Part shown: in pieces, positions 49,401 through 60,149 of the stretch
How the letters are laid out: each line of letters opens with the position of its first letter
Position numbering within the stretch: the stretch's first letter is position 1
Translations under genes and position numbers: made by a program
Assembly (NCBI GenBank): GCA_018136815.1
Contig: CM030936.1
Location: 3,858,474-3,922,473 of the forward strand
Length of the DNA stretch: 64,000 bases
Direction: 5' to 3'
Origin: Isochrysis galbana
Lineage: Eukaryota > Haptophyta > Isochrysidales > Isochrysidaceae
The notes under the pieces: generated by a model
What the model saw: only the letters and a program-made list of their open reading frames with translations
Database searches by the model: none
What the model was told of the DNA's origin: nothing

Positions 49401-49770
49401 TTGACGAATTGTGATGGCCCATAGGGCCTGAGGGCAATGAGGAGGGAGGCATGCCGGCGGCAGGCGCGGCGGAGTAGACGACTTCGGAGGTGCTGACGGG
49501 CTGAAGCCCGTCAGCAGAGGAAGGCGGGCAGGCGGGCTTGAGCGAGGGCGAGGACGGCGGCGAGAACGACATCGAGCGAGTGGCGAGAGGCGAGGGTGAG
49601 TGAGAGGAGGGCTGTGATGGCAGGGGCTGGCGAGGCGAGACGAGTTTGTAGGGTACGAGTGTTACGAGAGCGAGAGCGACGAGAGCGAGAGCGACGGATG
49701 ACGACTGACGACAGGACGACGGACAGAGACACCCAGGAAAACACTCCGACTCTCGCCCCACGACTTTCTC
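49400..49770 (-). repeat. Dispersed Ser/Pro-rich coding repeat, copy 3
   Basis: The minus strand at 49410-49640 is nearly identical to 31240-31480; its upstream part (49640-49770) has CTCTCGCTCTCGTCGCTC runs like 12915-12965. It is broken after PMGHHNSS. Confidence 0.65.
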
Positions 49771-49944
49771 ACATAACTCGACTGAAATCAAACCCAAACA
49801 CTCCGGCCAGACGACGACGGACGACGATCAGAAGGCGATCTGTCGGCGATCCCGTCTGGAAGTGGAATCGCACCATAACGGAAACGAGGGGCAATCCTGC
49901 CGCACAGGATTCCAAAAGACTTACCGAATAAGACGAGAGAAGTG

Positions 49945-50245
49945 CGATGTGCCTAAGGGGGAGTTGCGAAGAGATTGCAAATTAAACCTGATTGCAATCA
50001 CTGAAGTAGATAGAGAAACGCGGAGAAGATAGCGAATTAAACCTATTTGCGAGGCGCCTAGGAGGGAGAAAGGTGGGGAAACTTCCCTTCTCTTCGAGAG
50101 ATAGAGAGAGGGCGCTCCACAACCCAAGATCCTATGCGTCCAAGCGAAGCTTTTGCCTGAGGACGAGAACGAGAGAATTTTAACGATAATACCGAACGAC
50201 GAAGAGAAGCCTAACGAGCGTCGATTCGCGAATGCGACATGCCTC
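49945..50245 (+). repeat. Dispersed repeat tail, copy 2 of 13270-13600
   Basis: About 300 bp sharing ATTTGCGAGGCGCCTAGG-type sequence, GGTGGGGAAACTTCCCTTCT, CGAAGCTTTTG and GAGCGTCGATTCGCGAATGC with 13270-13600 in the same orientation. The upstream coding repeat, however, is inverted here. Confidence 0.75.
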
Positions 50246-50524
50246 CGCCCACGCCGGAAAAGACTCGCCGTTGGCGCGCCACCAATCCAGCACTCCACCC
50301 GAAAAATCCTTGACTCATCTCGTCCGACTCAATCACAATCACCTCATCCGGGAGAGGATCATGGGAGTGCTGCTCCGAGCTACCATTGCCGCCCTCGCCG
50401 CCGCCCTCGCCTTGCTTGCACCGCGCCGCGTCTTGGCCGCGTCCTGAGGCCTCCTGCCCCTGCCGGCGGGCCGCCCATCGCTCCAACTCCAACACGCCCA
50501 AATTTTGCTGCCGCGGCCGCGGGG

Positions 50525-51496
50525 TCCCGTTGGTCCAACCAATAATAATCTAACTGAGCATTAGTACCACTACTCTCACTAGCCTGGTACTAACACGACA
50601 GCCCTCAGCGCACCTGTCCGTACACCTTGGCGCGTGCTGTTGTCACAGATACATACACCTATGCACCCCTCCACATCTCCCCCCTCGCAGGCCACCGGCT
50701 CCCATTCTAACTCCCCACAAGTTAAAATGAGGGAAAACCCATTGAGGCGGACCGAACGACGCCGGCCGACTCTCCAGGAAAAAGCACCGGGGGGGGGGAG
50801 GAACCTCTCGTCAAAAAAGGAGAACGGCCCTTACCAGCTCACGCCGCGAGCAGTTCTCGAGAAATAAGCAACTGCGCCTCGAGTATACCTGCCACAAGGG
50901 TATCCGAGACGTCTTGAGCCGCTCCCTTCCCATCTCCCTCCTATCGCCAGTCGCCCCCCTTCGCCCGTTTGCTAACGCAAACGGGGCTCGTTTCTCACCA
51001 CACTCCATCGGGGGGGGTGCAAATCCCCCCCTCTCCCTCGTTCCATTCTCTTCCGCCCCGGTCCCTGCGGCGCGTCGCCATGCGGCGCGCCATGGCCTGC
51101 TCTCAGAGGTCCTTGAGGGGCGCCCAGAGGGCCAGCAGGGGCAGCTCAGGGGGCAGTGGAGGCTGGGGCTCAGCCCCTGGCCCCCCCTGCCTCTCCCTCG
51201 CTCGCCTCGCTGGCCTTGGGTGCCGCCCTGAGGCCCCTGTCTGCCTGGCGACCAGGGATTGGGGGGGGGAAGTCAGTACGAGAGCTGGCCCATGCGGGCC
51301 TGGGAGTGCGGCTCGCGACCCGCGCCCACTAGGGGTCTGGGCTGAATTGATGAGTGCCCTGCCCCTGCCAGAGGGCAGGAGCTGGGGTTGAGTGTACGGG
51401 CCCACCCCGGGAGGTGTCCGCGATGGAGAGAGGGGGGCGCGAGGCCCCCATTGACCCCCACTTATAAAAGTAGGTTGTTCCCGTTGGTCCAACCAA
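50525..51496 (-). mobile_element. Internally deleted LINE (type B) with 18-bp TSD
   Basis: TCCCGTTGGTCCAACCAA occurs exactly at 50525-50542 and 51479-51496, enclosing 936 bp. Read on the minus strand, the 5' end (51478) gives ATAAGTGGGGGTCAATGGGG, an ORF start (MGASRAPLSPSRTPP...), and the 3' end (50543) gives CTAATGCTCAGTTAGATTAT plus an ATT tail. The body has 5' and 3' end blocks shared with copies elsewhere but no endonuclease or RT, so it is a non-autonomous derivative mobilised by target-primed reverse transcription. Confidence 0.8.
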
Positions 51497-51956
51497 ATCC
51501 CACCCAAATTTCGGTCAAAATTTTTATTTCTTATTTCGTTGACGGACCCAAATTTTACAAAAAAAATTGCGAAACTCTGGCCCGACCCAAGTCGCCGCAA
51601 GCCGCCCTCACCCCTCTCTCCCTCTGGGGAGCAGGATGGGCCTCTCCACTCTGTTGAGCGGGAGGCTGGGCCTCCCCTGCTCCTCGCGGACGCGGGTCAA
51701 GCAGTTAACTGCCGGACTAACTGCCTCCTCGAGCCCCAACCAGTTAACTTAACTGGTCCTCTTAGACTTAGACTTAGAGGCAATAACTGCCACTCTCACT
51801 CTCCAAAAGCAGCAGTTACTCGCAGTCCCTAGCCTTGCCCTGAGGTGGCCTCCAGGAGCCTTCAGGGGCCGCCAATGGGCAACTGCAGACCTGCCGTAGG
51901 CGCGCCAGTGCGCGTGCCGGCGTGCCGCAGGAGACGAGGAGAGAGAGAGAGAGCGG

Positions 51957-53212
51957 TATCGCCGGGAGCCCGCAGCGCGAGCGCGAGCCCCGGCGGCGGT
52001 GAGAGAGTGGCGCGGCGCGCCGCCATCGCGCTACGCCATCACAAGATGATTAAAAATACCTAGGGGGGACTGCCACACTGCCACACAAGGCACGCTAACA
52101 CTAACGGTATAGAACCACAAACAAACCACAAACGCCACATTGGACATGGTGTAAGACTGTAAGACACCCTGTGATACCCCCTCCTAAGCGGAGTACGGAT
52201 GAGATCCGACTGACGATTACACAAACACAAATTGAACACAAACAAATGTCAAATGTGAATGGAAAAGCAAGTTGCAACTTGGCCAACAACTAGGGGCAAT
52301 CTTTCCCAAAGGAACGACCCCTCCCAGCAGGGGAGAAGAGAGAAGAGACTGCGGCGCAGCCGAGCCAGTCAGATGGACCGACCCTCCCAGCCGGGGAGGA
52401 GAGAGAAGAGATGACCATGCAGCCAAGTGGTAAGAGGGACCGCGAACCCTCCAGCGAGGGAGCAGCCGAGTGGTCAAAGCGATAGACCCTCCCAGTGGGG
52501 GAGGAGAGAGAAAGAAGACGGCGCAACCAAGCCGGTCAGATGGACCGACCCTCCCAGTTGGGGAGGAGAGAGAAGGTACGGCAGCGCAACAAAGAAGAGG
52601 CCCAGCGGGACCCCAACTCTCCCAGACAAAAGGAGGGGGGAGAGGCGGAGAGAAAGAGAAAGAGGGGCACTCACCCAGACGGGGCACTCGCCCAGCATTG
52701 GATCGAGCAGCGATCAACGGGGCCAGCTCGCGCGAGCGCGCGCGAGCGAGGCGAAGCAATGTGGGCAGGGGGCATACAAGGATCAATGAGATCCATTCCC
52801 ATTCCCTCCCGAGCAAGGGGCCCAGAGGGACCACCTCCCCTAGAGGGGGAGAGAGAGAGGGAGAGAGGAGGCTCGCTACCATGCGTCGCCATGCAGCCAT
52901 GCAGCCCAAAGCGACTGCGCGAGCGCGCGCAGCTCGCGGCGGTCCGCGAGAGTCGGCTCAGCAAGCCCAGCCCTGCCCCTCTACCTAGGTGGGAGCTCCA
53001 TATCGCCGGGAGCCCGCAGCGCGAGCGCGAGCCCCGGCGGCGGTGAGAGAGCGGCGCGGCGCGCCGCCATCGCGCTACGCCATCACAAGATGATTAAAAA
53101 TACCTAGGGGGGACTGCCACACAAGGCACGCTAACACTAACGGTATAGAACCACAAACAAACCACAAACGCCGCATTGGACATGGTGTAAGACTGTAAGA
53201 CACCCTGTGATA
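51957..53212 (-). mobile_element. TRIM-like miniature LTR retrotransposon
   Basis: Direct repeats 51957-52176 (220 bp) and 53001-53212 (212 bp) differ by two substitutions and one 8-bp indel. The 5-bp duplication AGCGG flanks them (51952-51956, 53213-53217). Read on the minus strand the LTR starts TATCACAGGG and ends GGCGATA, followed by the primer site TGGAGCTCCCACCTAGG; the other LTR is preceded by AGGAGGGGG. Ends, primer site and polypurine tract correspond to the Copia element at 18-26 kb. The 824-bp interior has no gag or pol. Confidence 0.9.
52305..52590. repeat. Tandem units inside the miniature LTR element
   Basis: Four to five imperfect units of about 60-70 bp carrying GACCCTCCCAG...GGGGAGGAGAGAGAAG and CAGATGGACCGACCCTCCCA. 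This is most of the element interior. Confidence 0.75.
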
Positions 53213-53232
53213 AGCGGAGAAGGGGATGGGCG

Positions 53233-53258
53233 GTGGGCGGAGCGAGTGCTCCGCCCAC
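53233..53258. other. Perfect 11-bp stem hairpin
   Basis: GTGGGCGGAGC, loop GAGT, GCTCCGCCCAC. It lies 21 bp beyond the miniature LTR element. Function unknown. Confidence 0.75.
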
Positions 53259-53424
53259 TGAAAAATAGGTAAGTCCCGCACCTGTTTACAGGATAAGTCG
53301 TCGGGACAGAGGCCGCCGCCGGCCTGGTAGGCGCAGGAGGAAGGGGGGAACGGACGAACGGACCACCCGGGGGGGGGCGCGGGCCACCGGACCATATTTA
53401 AGCCCTTCACCCTTCACCCCTATC

Positions 53425-53565
53425 ACCCTAGTAGTGCACGGGGGGAGTCGCCTGATGGCGGGGGGGAAGGGCCGGGGGAGTGCAGGTGTAGAAAGTTTTC
53501 CTACGTAGTAGAAAGTAGAGGGTCCACGGCCGCGTGTGCGGTGAGACTATTAAGAAATTATAATT
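53425..53565 (+). mobile_element. Diverged LINE type-A 3' end
   Basis: Retains AGTGCACGGGGGGAGTCGCC, GTGTGCGGTGAGACTATTAA and GAAATTATAATTAATTATAA, aligning with the conserved 3' end at 30540-30660 but with an AT-repeat tail instead of T. Confidence 0.5.
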
Positions 53566-53929
53566 AATTATAATTTTGGCCCTTGGGCCACGGATTAGAT
53601 TGCCCTACCTCTACCTCGCGTGCTCAGTGAAGAACGACGAACCCCAAGGATACTCGGAGTACGCTAGTACGTAGTGCGAGGCCTTGGGCCTTGGACGAGT
53701 TCAAGTTACATACTTGTAGTTCGTACTCTGCTGGGCCAGTACGGATAGTGATCCAACTGCTGAAGAGAGAAAAGAGAGGTTGGAAGTTATGCTTGAGTTG
53801 TGCGAGAGTGTTCCTCGCGCCGTTCTAGCTGAGCTACCTGCTACCTGCGAGTTCGCCGAGAGTTTGAGCCATGGCTGCGAGAAGTGTTGTATGCTTGTTG
53901 ACGGAGCGCGCGCCAGCCGCGCCGCGCCC

Positions 53930-54267
53930 TGCGCGGTCTGGAGGAAGCGGGGGGGGGGGGGCGACAGAGGGGAACGCCTGAGAGGAGGAGCTCGTCGGAG
54001 ATGCCGATGCGATGGCTCCGCCGAGGGCCGCGTCGAGCGGAAGGGCCACGCCGAGAGTGGAGGCGGCGCTGTGGGGGGACTCGATGCTGGCGGCGGGAAC
54101 CCCCGCCCCCTCCCTCCCTCTCGCAACCACTGTCGGGTGCTCCCTCCGCGCGGGGGGGGAGGGGGGGGGGGGGGGTACCCTCGGGCGCGGGGGGGGGGGC
54201 GGGAGGGGGGGAGGTTGGGACGCGGGCGCCGTCGTGGTGGAGAAGAATGGGCTGCTCGGCACGGCGC

Positions 54268-54311
<44 letters not shown>

Positions 54312-54587
54312 GGGGCGGGGGGGAGAAGAGAGAGAGAGAGAGGGAGGGAGGGAGGGAGAGAGGGAGAGGGGGGGGGGGGGGAGAGTGTCTCGACGAAGTC
54401 CGCGCGCGCCCCCCCGCGGCCACTCCCCGCATTGGCCGCCCGACCTCCGGCGCGAGCTCGACCTGCCCCTCGCCCTCCCCATCGAGATCCTCCTCGCTCG
54501 ACCCACCGCAATCTGGCTGCCCAGGCCTTCCATCTCGGGGCTCTCTCTCTCTCCCTCTCTTCTCTCTTTCTCTCTCTCTCTCCCTCT

Positions 54588-54666
<79 letters not shown>

Positions 54667-54895
54667 CCCTTCCGAAGTCGGCAGGACCACCCTGCGGCGG
54701 GAGGGGTCCCCTTTCTCACGCCCTCCTCCCTCTCATTCGTCTATTTCGCATCCGCGCGCCAGACCTCCCTCTCCCGCCCCCCCGCCCCCGCCCCCCCGCC
54801 CCCATTCCCGCCCGGTCCCACCCGGGCTTAAGCCCCCTCCCCCCCGCCCATCCCGCGCTCTTTCCTCGGCCTTTGCCCCCCCCCCCCCAAAACCA
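53930..54895. repeat. Low-complexity upstream region with (GA)n and 120-bp (CT)n
   Basis: G runs at 53950-54215, (AG)n at 54272-54310, GGGA at 54340-54380, then a nearly pure (CT)n tract at 54538-54662 and C-rich sequence to 54890. It is the promoter/5' UTR region of the gene starting at 54896; the long upstream extension of that frame is low complexity. Confidence 0.85.
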
Positions 54896-55606
54896 ATGAC
54901 AAGGCTCCAGTTCATCCAGCTGGCCTCCCCCGAGACCAGCGAGGCGCTGGAGCACGAGCTCTACCGCGCGGTCAGTCCGCCGCTCTCCGAGCTCGGATGC
55001 CGCTCCAAGACTGCCTCGACAGGCAACTCCTCCCCTCGCCACTGCCGCGCCCCACTCCGCAAGCCGCAAGAGACGCTCGCCCACGGGCCTCACCAGCTCT
55101 CCCACCAGCGCATGTCGAGTTGGGTGGACGTGCTCGAGCAGAGCTCCCTTGAGGAGCATACGGCGCATCCCCTGCACAATCCACCTACGCGACGCCTCTT
55201 CGCCAGGCTGAAGCACCACAGCGTGGGGGTAGAGGCAGCAGCGGCGTCGGCCTCTGCAGTCTTGAGCAACCAGATGCCATCGCTGCCTCAGCAGGCCCTC
55301 ACCGCGGCGCCAGGAGTCCAGGTCGCGTTGAATCAAGCGTCGATAGTTGCACCTGACCTAGAGCTCCGACCCGAGGCGCCCGACGAAAACACCAGCAGCA
55401 GCTTGCCTCCCCTCCAGCTCCTGAGGTGTGTCGCACCAAAGGCCGTGCACGCCAACTTCAGCACTCCACAGGGGAAGCGGGCGCGCGAGGATGAGGCAAG
55501 AGGCGGGAGGACGTATCTCATGAGAAAGTGCCGCGTACAAGCCTCGCTCCGAGTACAGACCAACCGACGCAGCTCATTTCTGCGCGATTCTCCAACGCTC
55601 CGATAG
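54896..55606 (+). CDS. Hypothetical 236-aa protein
   Basis: The frame is open much further upstream, but the Met at 54896 (MTRLQFIQLASPETSEALEH) follows a C-rich leader and starts the first normal-complexity sequence, so I choose it. The N-terminal 30 residues look like an amphipathic helix (EALEHELYRAVSPPLSEL). The middle is Ala/Ser/Gln-rich (VEAAAASASAVLSNQMPSLP). The C terminus is basic with a possible nuclear signal (GKRAREDEARGG, RRSSFLRDSPTLR). No domain, signal peptide or membrane segment is recognised. An intrinsically disordered nuclear protein is possible. The antisense frames are less compositionally natural. Confidence 0.5.
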   Translation: MTRLQFIQLASPETSEALEHELYRAVSPPLSELGCRSKTASTGNSSPRHCRAPLRKPQETLAHGPHQLSHQRMSSWVDVLEQSSLEEHTAHPLHNPPTRRLFARLKHHSVGVEAAAASASAVLSNQMPSLPQQALTAAPGVQVALNQASIVAPDLELRPEAPDENTSSSLPPLQLLRCVAPKAVHANFSTPQGKRAREDEARGGRTYLMRKCRVQASLRVQTNRRSSFLRDSPTLR

Positions 55607-57690
55607 ACGGGGCTCAAAGTGCCCGGGGCCACTCGCAAAGAGCGGTCGGTGCAAACTTCCCACTCGCCTCTGGGTATGCACCAAAACCTTGTTCTTGCCA
55701 TCACATAGAGGCGGTCTGGCCATTTCACCCCGGACCTTTGCTGGACATTTGCCGAACATTTGCCGATTCCGCCCTTCGCCAGCGATGATCGTGCAATTCG
55801 CACGCTTTCCCGACAAATACGGGCTTTCTTGCGCCTGCCTACAGTCGCATCCTGGGTTAATCTTCGTAGACGTGTTTATCCATGCTGTTCTTGTACATGC
55901 TAGTCCCTTCCCTGTTGTTCCTCGTTCACCGCCGTCCGCGAACTGGATGCTCGTGGTGCAGCTCTAATGATCGTGTCCGTTGATGATCATCGAAGCTGTT
56001 ATCTCCATGCATGCATCTCTTCTCGGTCCTCTTTTTGCTGTGTCTGTTGCTAGTGCTTGTTGCCTTGTTGATTGTCATGCTCGCACGGTGTGCACTCGAG
56101 ATTATGTCGAATGCCTCCTAGCGAGATGTTGCGCGCTTCGTGCTCTTGGAATATGTGTCTCCTTCCTGCATGTTGGGTCTGACTCCTTTTTTCGAGACGG
56201 CCGCTCGTTGTTGTTGTTGGTTGGTGGGAGAAAGCACTGCTCTCATAGCTAACAATTCGCAGCTAACGCGGTGTGCCCCATTTTGATCATTGCGAGTAAT
56301 TTGGGTTCCGTCCAACCTATTGTTATAATAGGCGTCAATGGGGGCGCCCCCCCTCCACCTCGACTGCGGTCGGGATTGTGGGCGGAGTATGTTCGGCATC
56401 GTTGTCGTATATTCCTATTCGCTCTCGCTCGTCCTCGTTTTCGTTCCTCGCTCCAAACACTCAGTCACTACCAAACAGCACCACTACCACTACAGCAGCC
56501 ACGGCACCACAGCCACTCACACGCCAATCGCCAATTGCCAATTGCCCACCGCTATGTCTACTGCGTCGTCGCTAGCTAGGGGCTAGGGCCTAGTGAGGCA
56601 GTAAGAGTAAGAGTTTCGCGCCGGCGCGGACCCCCCCCCCCCCACCACCACCAAGTTTTGCGCGAAAGTTTTGCAAAGTTTCGCACCAATCCACCCAAGG
56701 CTTTCGCAAAAACAATAAAAAAGTTGTGCAAGTTTCGCGTCTTTTTCGGTGAGTTGTATGTATGTGCGTGCAGTGCAATGTGCCTCAGTCCTCAGTGCTT
56801 GCATACACGCCATGGCCAAATTGCAGATCCACTCCTGTGAGGCACGGGCGCCGTCGGACGGAGGTATACGGCCGCAATGCTGACGCAGCACGGAGCGCGG
56901 GCACAGTGCACAGTGCGCCGCCGCGCGGCCGAGCCGTGAGTGGGGCACAGATGGCCAAGAGCCAAGAGCAAAGCGCAAATAGCAAGCAGAAAGCCGAGTT
57001 TGCGTGAAATAAATTTCAACAAGGTGTTGCAGTCTTTTACTTTTCATTTCTTTCATTCAAAATGAAGAATGCGAACATTGAGTGCTAGAGCAGGGGCTTT
57101 CTCGATACAGCTTGTCGCATGGAAGGACCTGTCTATCTATGTCTATGTACTACACCGGCTCAGAAGCCGTTGGTACCATGTCATGTTTCATGTGGGCGAA
57201 GCAAGAAACCCTGCCGCCTCGCCGGGAGGTTGGACGCTGCGATAATAAGATTTGTTTAGGTGGCAAGGTCAAGGTCACCCGCTTTATAGAAGGGCTCGGG
57301 AAACAACAAGAAAGATGCATGCAATGACCGTGAGACAAAGAATCCACCCGCTAGATGACGATGGAAAATGAATGATGTGGCCGCAGCCACACGATATTCG
57401 AAAAGTATGCACTAGGCAGGTTGTTGAGCGCCAACCAACGGGGTGATGGCCCACCATGACCCAATAGCAGTCCGCCGATGGTGGAGGGCGTGTTGTTCAG
57501 AAGAGCAAAAGCGACGAGCGATGGCGCTTATTGAAAGGTCTGAAGAGCTAATTGGGGTGCACAGAGGAGGGGCAATTGATTGCGGTGTCCGATTGAGATA
57601 GCATGAGGATACCGTGTCCACTAAAGCGGGATGTCCTTACGGTTGCAGAGGCCTTTGCCTCCGACAGGCCTGAGGGTCGTGGGCGTGCGC
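55607..57690. other. Two-kb stretch without identified gene
   Basis: Normal-composition sequence. 56316-56400 holds a LINE 5' end: hairpin CCTATT-GTTAT-AATAGG (56316-56332) six bases (or so) before ATGGGGGCG at 56338. 56395-56470 resembles the CTCTCG/TTCTCG-rich block at 12915-12990. 56630-56740 has repeated GCGAAAGTTTTGC-like motifs. Small frames are not convincing. Confidence 0.45.
56316..56400 (+). mobile_element. LINE 5' end fragment, ATGGGGGC subfamily
   Basis: The perfect hairpin CCTATTGTTATAATAGG is followed by GCGTCAATGGGGGCGCCCCC, the same leader/start arrangement as 3524 (plus), 8913 and 51473 (minus). Only about 85 bp are recognisable. Confidence 0.55.
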
Positions 57691-57692
57691 AC

Positions 57693-58993
57693 TCACGCCA
57701 GTAGGGAGCGGGGCACACGATCAAAGTCATCGACAAGAGCCACAACAGGCCTCACAGGAGAAGTCGCCGCAAGGCGTTGGCTCTCGGAAGCGTCGTCAGG
57801 GTCAGGAACAATTCCATCAGTGATGGCCGTACGCATCGCGACGACAGGTATCCCAGCAGCCTGCAGAGGGCGGTACCGGGGCGCGTGGTAAAAAATGTGT
57901 CGCCTGTCAATGGCCAACGAGGCCACTGCCTTTCTTGCCAGATTCAAGAGACTACGCACTGAGCCTGCAAAAGAATGGCCAAGTTTGCTTGCTTTGGTCA
58001 GCTGCCACCCGGCCATGTTGGGTGGAAGACCGCCGAACCTGCGCCGATTTGATGCCGGCGAGCGAGTCCTCAAAGGCGATGCACTTGGTAGGGTCCACCC
58101 CCAAGGCCTCACAACCACGCAAGTACATGTAGGGCGATGGCTTGTGCCTCCCGGGCAGAGAGCACTCCGGGTCATCGCCAGCCACAATGACCTGCGCCGT
58201 GAGATGGGATCGGCGCCCGGAAGGATCACATGTCGCTCAGACAATAAAGAGTTCGGAGGTCTACGACGAGCAAAACCGGTCAAGCATCCACTGCACTCTG
58301 TGTGCAGCTATAGCACCCAAGCATAGCGACACCTGGAAGTGCTCCATAAGCCCAAGCACCTTGAGCGCCTTGATGATGTAGCGACGCTCGCCCGACGACA
58401 CAACGGCGCACGGCACACCCCGCTCGCGCAGCTCGGAGACGATGCGCTCCGCGCCGCCCGTCGCCTGCAGCTTCCCCGCCTCAATGTACTCCTCAAAGAG
58501 CGCTGTCCTGCAAACGATCGCCCGATTGGAACGCGCTCAGTGGGCGCATGCACGAGGCATGGCGCGCATTCGGCGACGGCAGCGCGCTCAGTGGGCGCAT
58601 GCACGAGGCATGGCGCGCATTCGGCGACGGCAGTGGTGATTCCAACCTGCGCTGCAGCAGCTGGTCTACGCTCGCTCCGGCCGCCAACCGCTCGGGCGAC
58701 AGGTGCTTCTCGAGGATGGAGCGCGGCGAGTTGCCGACACATTTTGCGTTCCAGTACTCGGGAGTGAGCTCGAAGCCGAGAAGCGTGGAGAAGGTTTCTC
58801 GGTGCGTGTCCTCCGACTGAGCGAGAGTGCCATCGAAGTCGAATAGTGCGGCCTGCAGCTCGCCCTCCCCCCCGCGTAGCGAGAGCAGAGAGGAGAGAGA
58901 GCGAGAGGCAGGCCGGCCGGCGCTCGCGAAGCCGCTGCTGCCCACGAGAGCCGCCGCCGCGCAGAGCGCCCAGCGGCGTGAAAGGAGGAGCAT
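57693..58993 (-). CDS. HAD-superfamily phosphatase (CbbY-like), four exons, plastid-type leader
   Basis: Exons 58993-58647, 58507-58333, 58191-58039 and 57860-57693; introns of 139, 141 and 178 bp are GT-AG and give 280 aa in frame. Catalytic motifs: ALFDFDGTLAQSEDTH (motif I, nucleophile Asp), AVVSSGERRYI (motif II), KPSPYMYLRGCEALGVDP (motif III Lys) and CIAFEDSLAGIKSA (motif IV). It should dephosphorylate a small sugar phosphate or act as a phosphoglucomutase; the EDS..GI form favours the CbbY/beta-PGM group. The N terminus MLLLSRRWALCAAAALVGSS then GFASAGRPASRSLSSLLSLR is a signal peptide plus Ser/Arg-rich transit-like segment, suggesting a complex plastid. Intron 1 contains a 51-bp tandem duplication. 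Confidence 0.9.
58535..58637. repeat. 51-bp tandem duplication within HAD intron 1
   Basis: Two identical adjacent copies beginning GCGCTCAGTGGGCGCATGCA. They lie entirely within the 139-bp intron and make up about three quarters of it. Confidence 0.9.
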
Positions 58994-58999
58994 GGAGAA

Positions 59000-59200
59000 G
59001 GAGAAGGAGAGGAGGGTTGGGAGGTTGTCTCTCAGCGAGGCGCGAGAGGAGAGGGGGAGGAGGGGGGGGAGGAGTGGGGGAGGGGGGGCAGAGAGAGGGA
59101 AGTGGGAAAGAGAGGGAGGGCGAGAGAGTCGGAGACTTCTTTCGGCTCGAAAGTACTCCGTCTGTAGCCCACTCCGAGCACCCCAGTCCCCCCCCCCTCG
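59000..59200. repeat. G/A-rich upstream region of the HAD gene
   Basis: Polypurine sequence with GGGGGAGG and GAGAGGGA runs, comparable to the 5' flanks of the glucanase, desaturase and SLOG-SLATT genes when read on the coding strand (C/T-rich). Confidence 0.7.
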
Positions 59201-59212
59201 ATATTTCTTGAT

Positions 59213-59902
59213 TTAACCCTAGTAGGTGCCTAGTCCGCGAGGCGGACGGTCGGGACGTTTTTAGTACATATGGCTATATTGGGAGCCCCTAAGGGCACTA
59301 GGAGGGCCCTAGGGGGCCTCCTGATGTGAAATGGGACCATGGGACCCCTCCCAGGCCTGGTTAGAGGTTAGATCTCCCAATCAGAAATTCGTCAATGGTA
59401 TTCAATGGTGCTGGTGCTTGGTTTTAGAAGCGCGGGAGAACGTTGCCAGAAAGGTTGGCGCGAGCCGGCAAGGCGGTTCCCGTGGCCCGCAGAAGGTCAT
59501 CCGTGTGTCACCCCAAAAGGGAGTGTGTGGCTATGCTCAGTGTGCTGTGGCGAAACCAAAGCGGCCCCAGTTTAAATGTTTGGCCTGTCGTGCAGGAGTG
59601 CAGGAGTGGGCGCTTATTACCACATTCCTTGTTTTTTTGCGTGTCACCGATGTCTTCTTCTTCTAGAGTTCTAGAGTAGTCGGGGGGTTTTGGCTGTTTT
59701 TGGCTGTTTTTACATTTTCGTCGTTTTCGACGCTCTGAAAATGCATTGTAACCTTCTGTACTCAAGTCATGCTGCTTAGGGGGTTCTATCCTGCCTATAT
59801 GCAGGCAACCCGCAACCCAGCCAAAAATATGACTGCTCTGCCCCCTGCATCACCCAAATGTAGGCACCTAAATTCCGGTTCATAGGCACCTACTAGGGTT
59901 AA
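59213..59902. mobile_element. piggyBac-like element bounded by TTAA
   Basis: The left end TTAACCCTAGTAGGTGCCTA (59213-59232) and right end TAGGCACCTACTAGGGTTAA (59883-59902) are perfect inverted repeats. TTAA targets with CCCTAG termini are characteristic of piggyBac. The 690-bp interior contains a short frame with CGYAQCAVAKPKRPQFKC and a following CxxC-like LAC, which may be the remnant of the C-terminal Cys-rich domain of a piggyBac transposase. No catalytic core remains. Confidence 0.75.
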
Positions 59903-60149
59903 GGGGGCCCGCCCCCCTCCCCCCCCTCCCCCCCCTCCCCCCCAGGTGTCGTTCCGTCAATTGTCAATTGTGGGACATCAGTCGAATTGAGCGATCAAAT
60001 GTCCACAGCTGTATATAGAGCAGTATTTTAAAATTAAATGAAGACTAGCATAACAACTTTTTTTCTCTGCTTCCCCCCGCGGTGCATGTTCCCCCCGAGG
60101 GGGACGCCGTGTCAACGCTTTTCCCGAGAGCGCGAGCACAAAGCACAAA

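Noticed and set aside
53701-54719. Long frames on both strands over (GA)n and (CT)n
   Set aside because: Microsatellite and homopolymer sequence with no coding signature.
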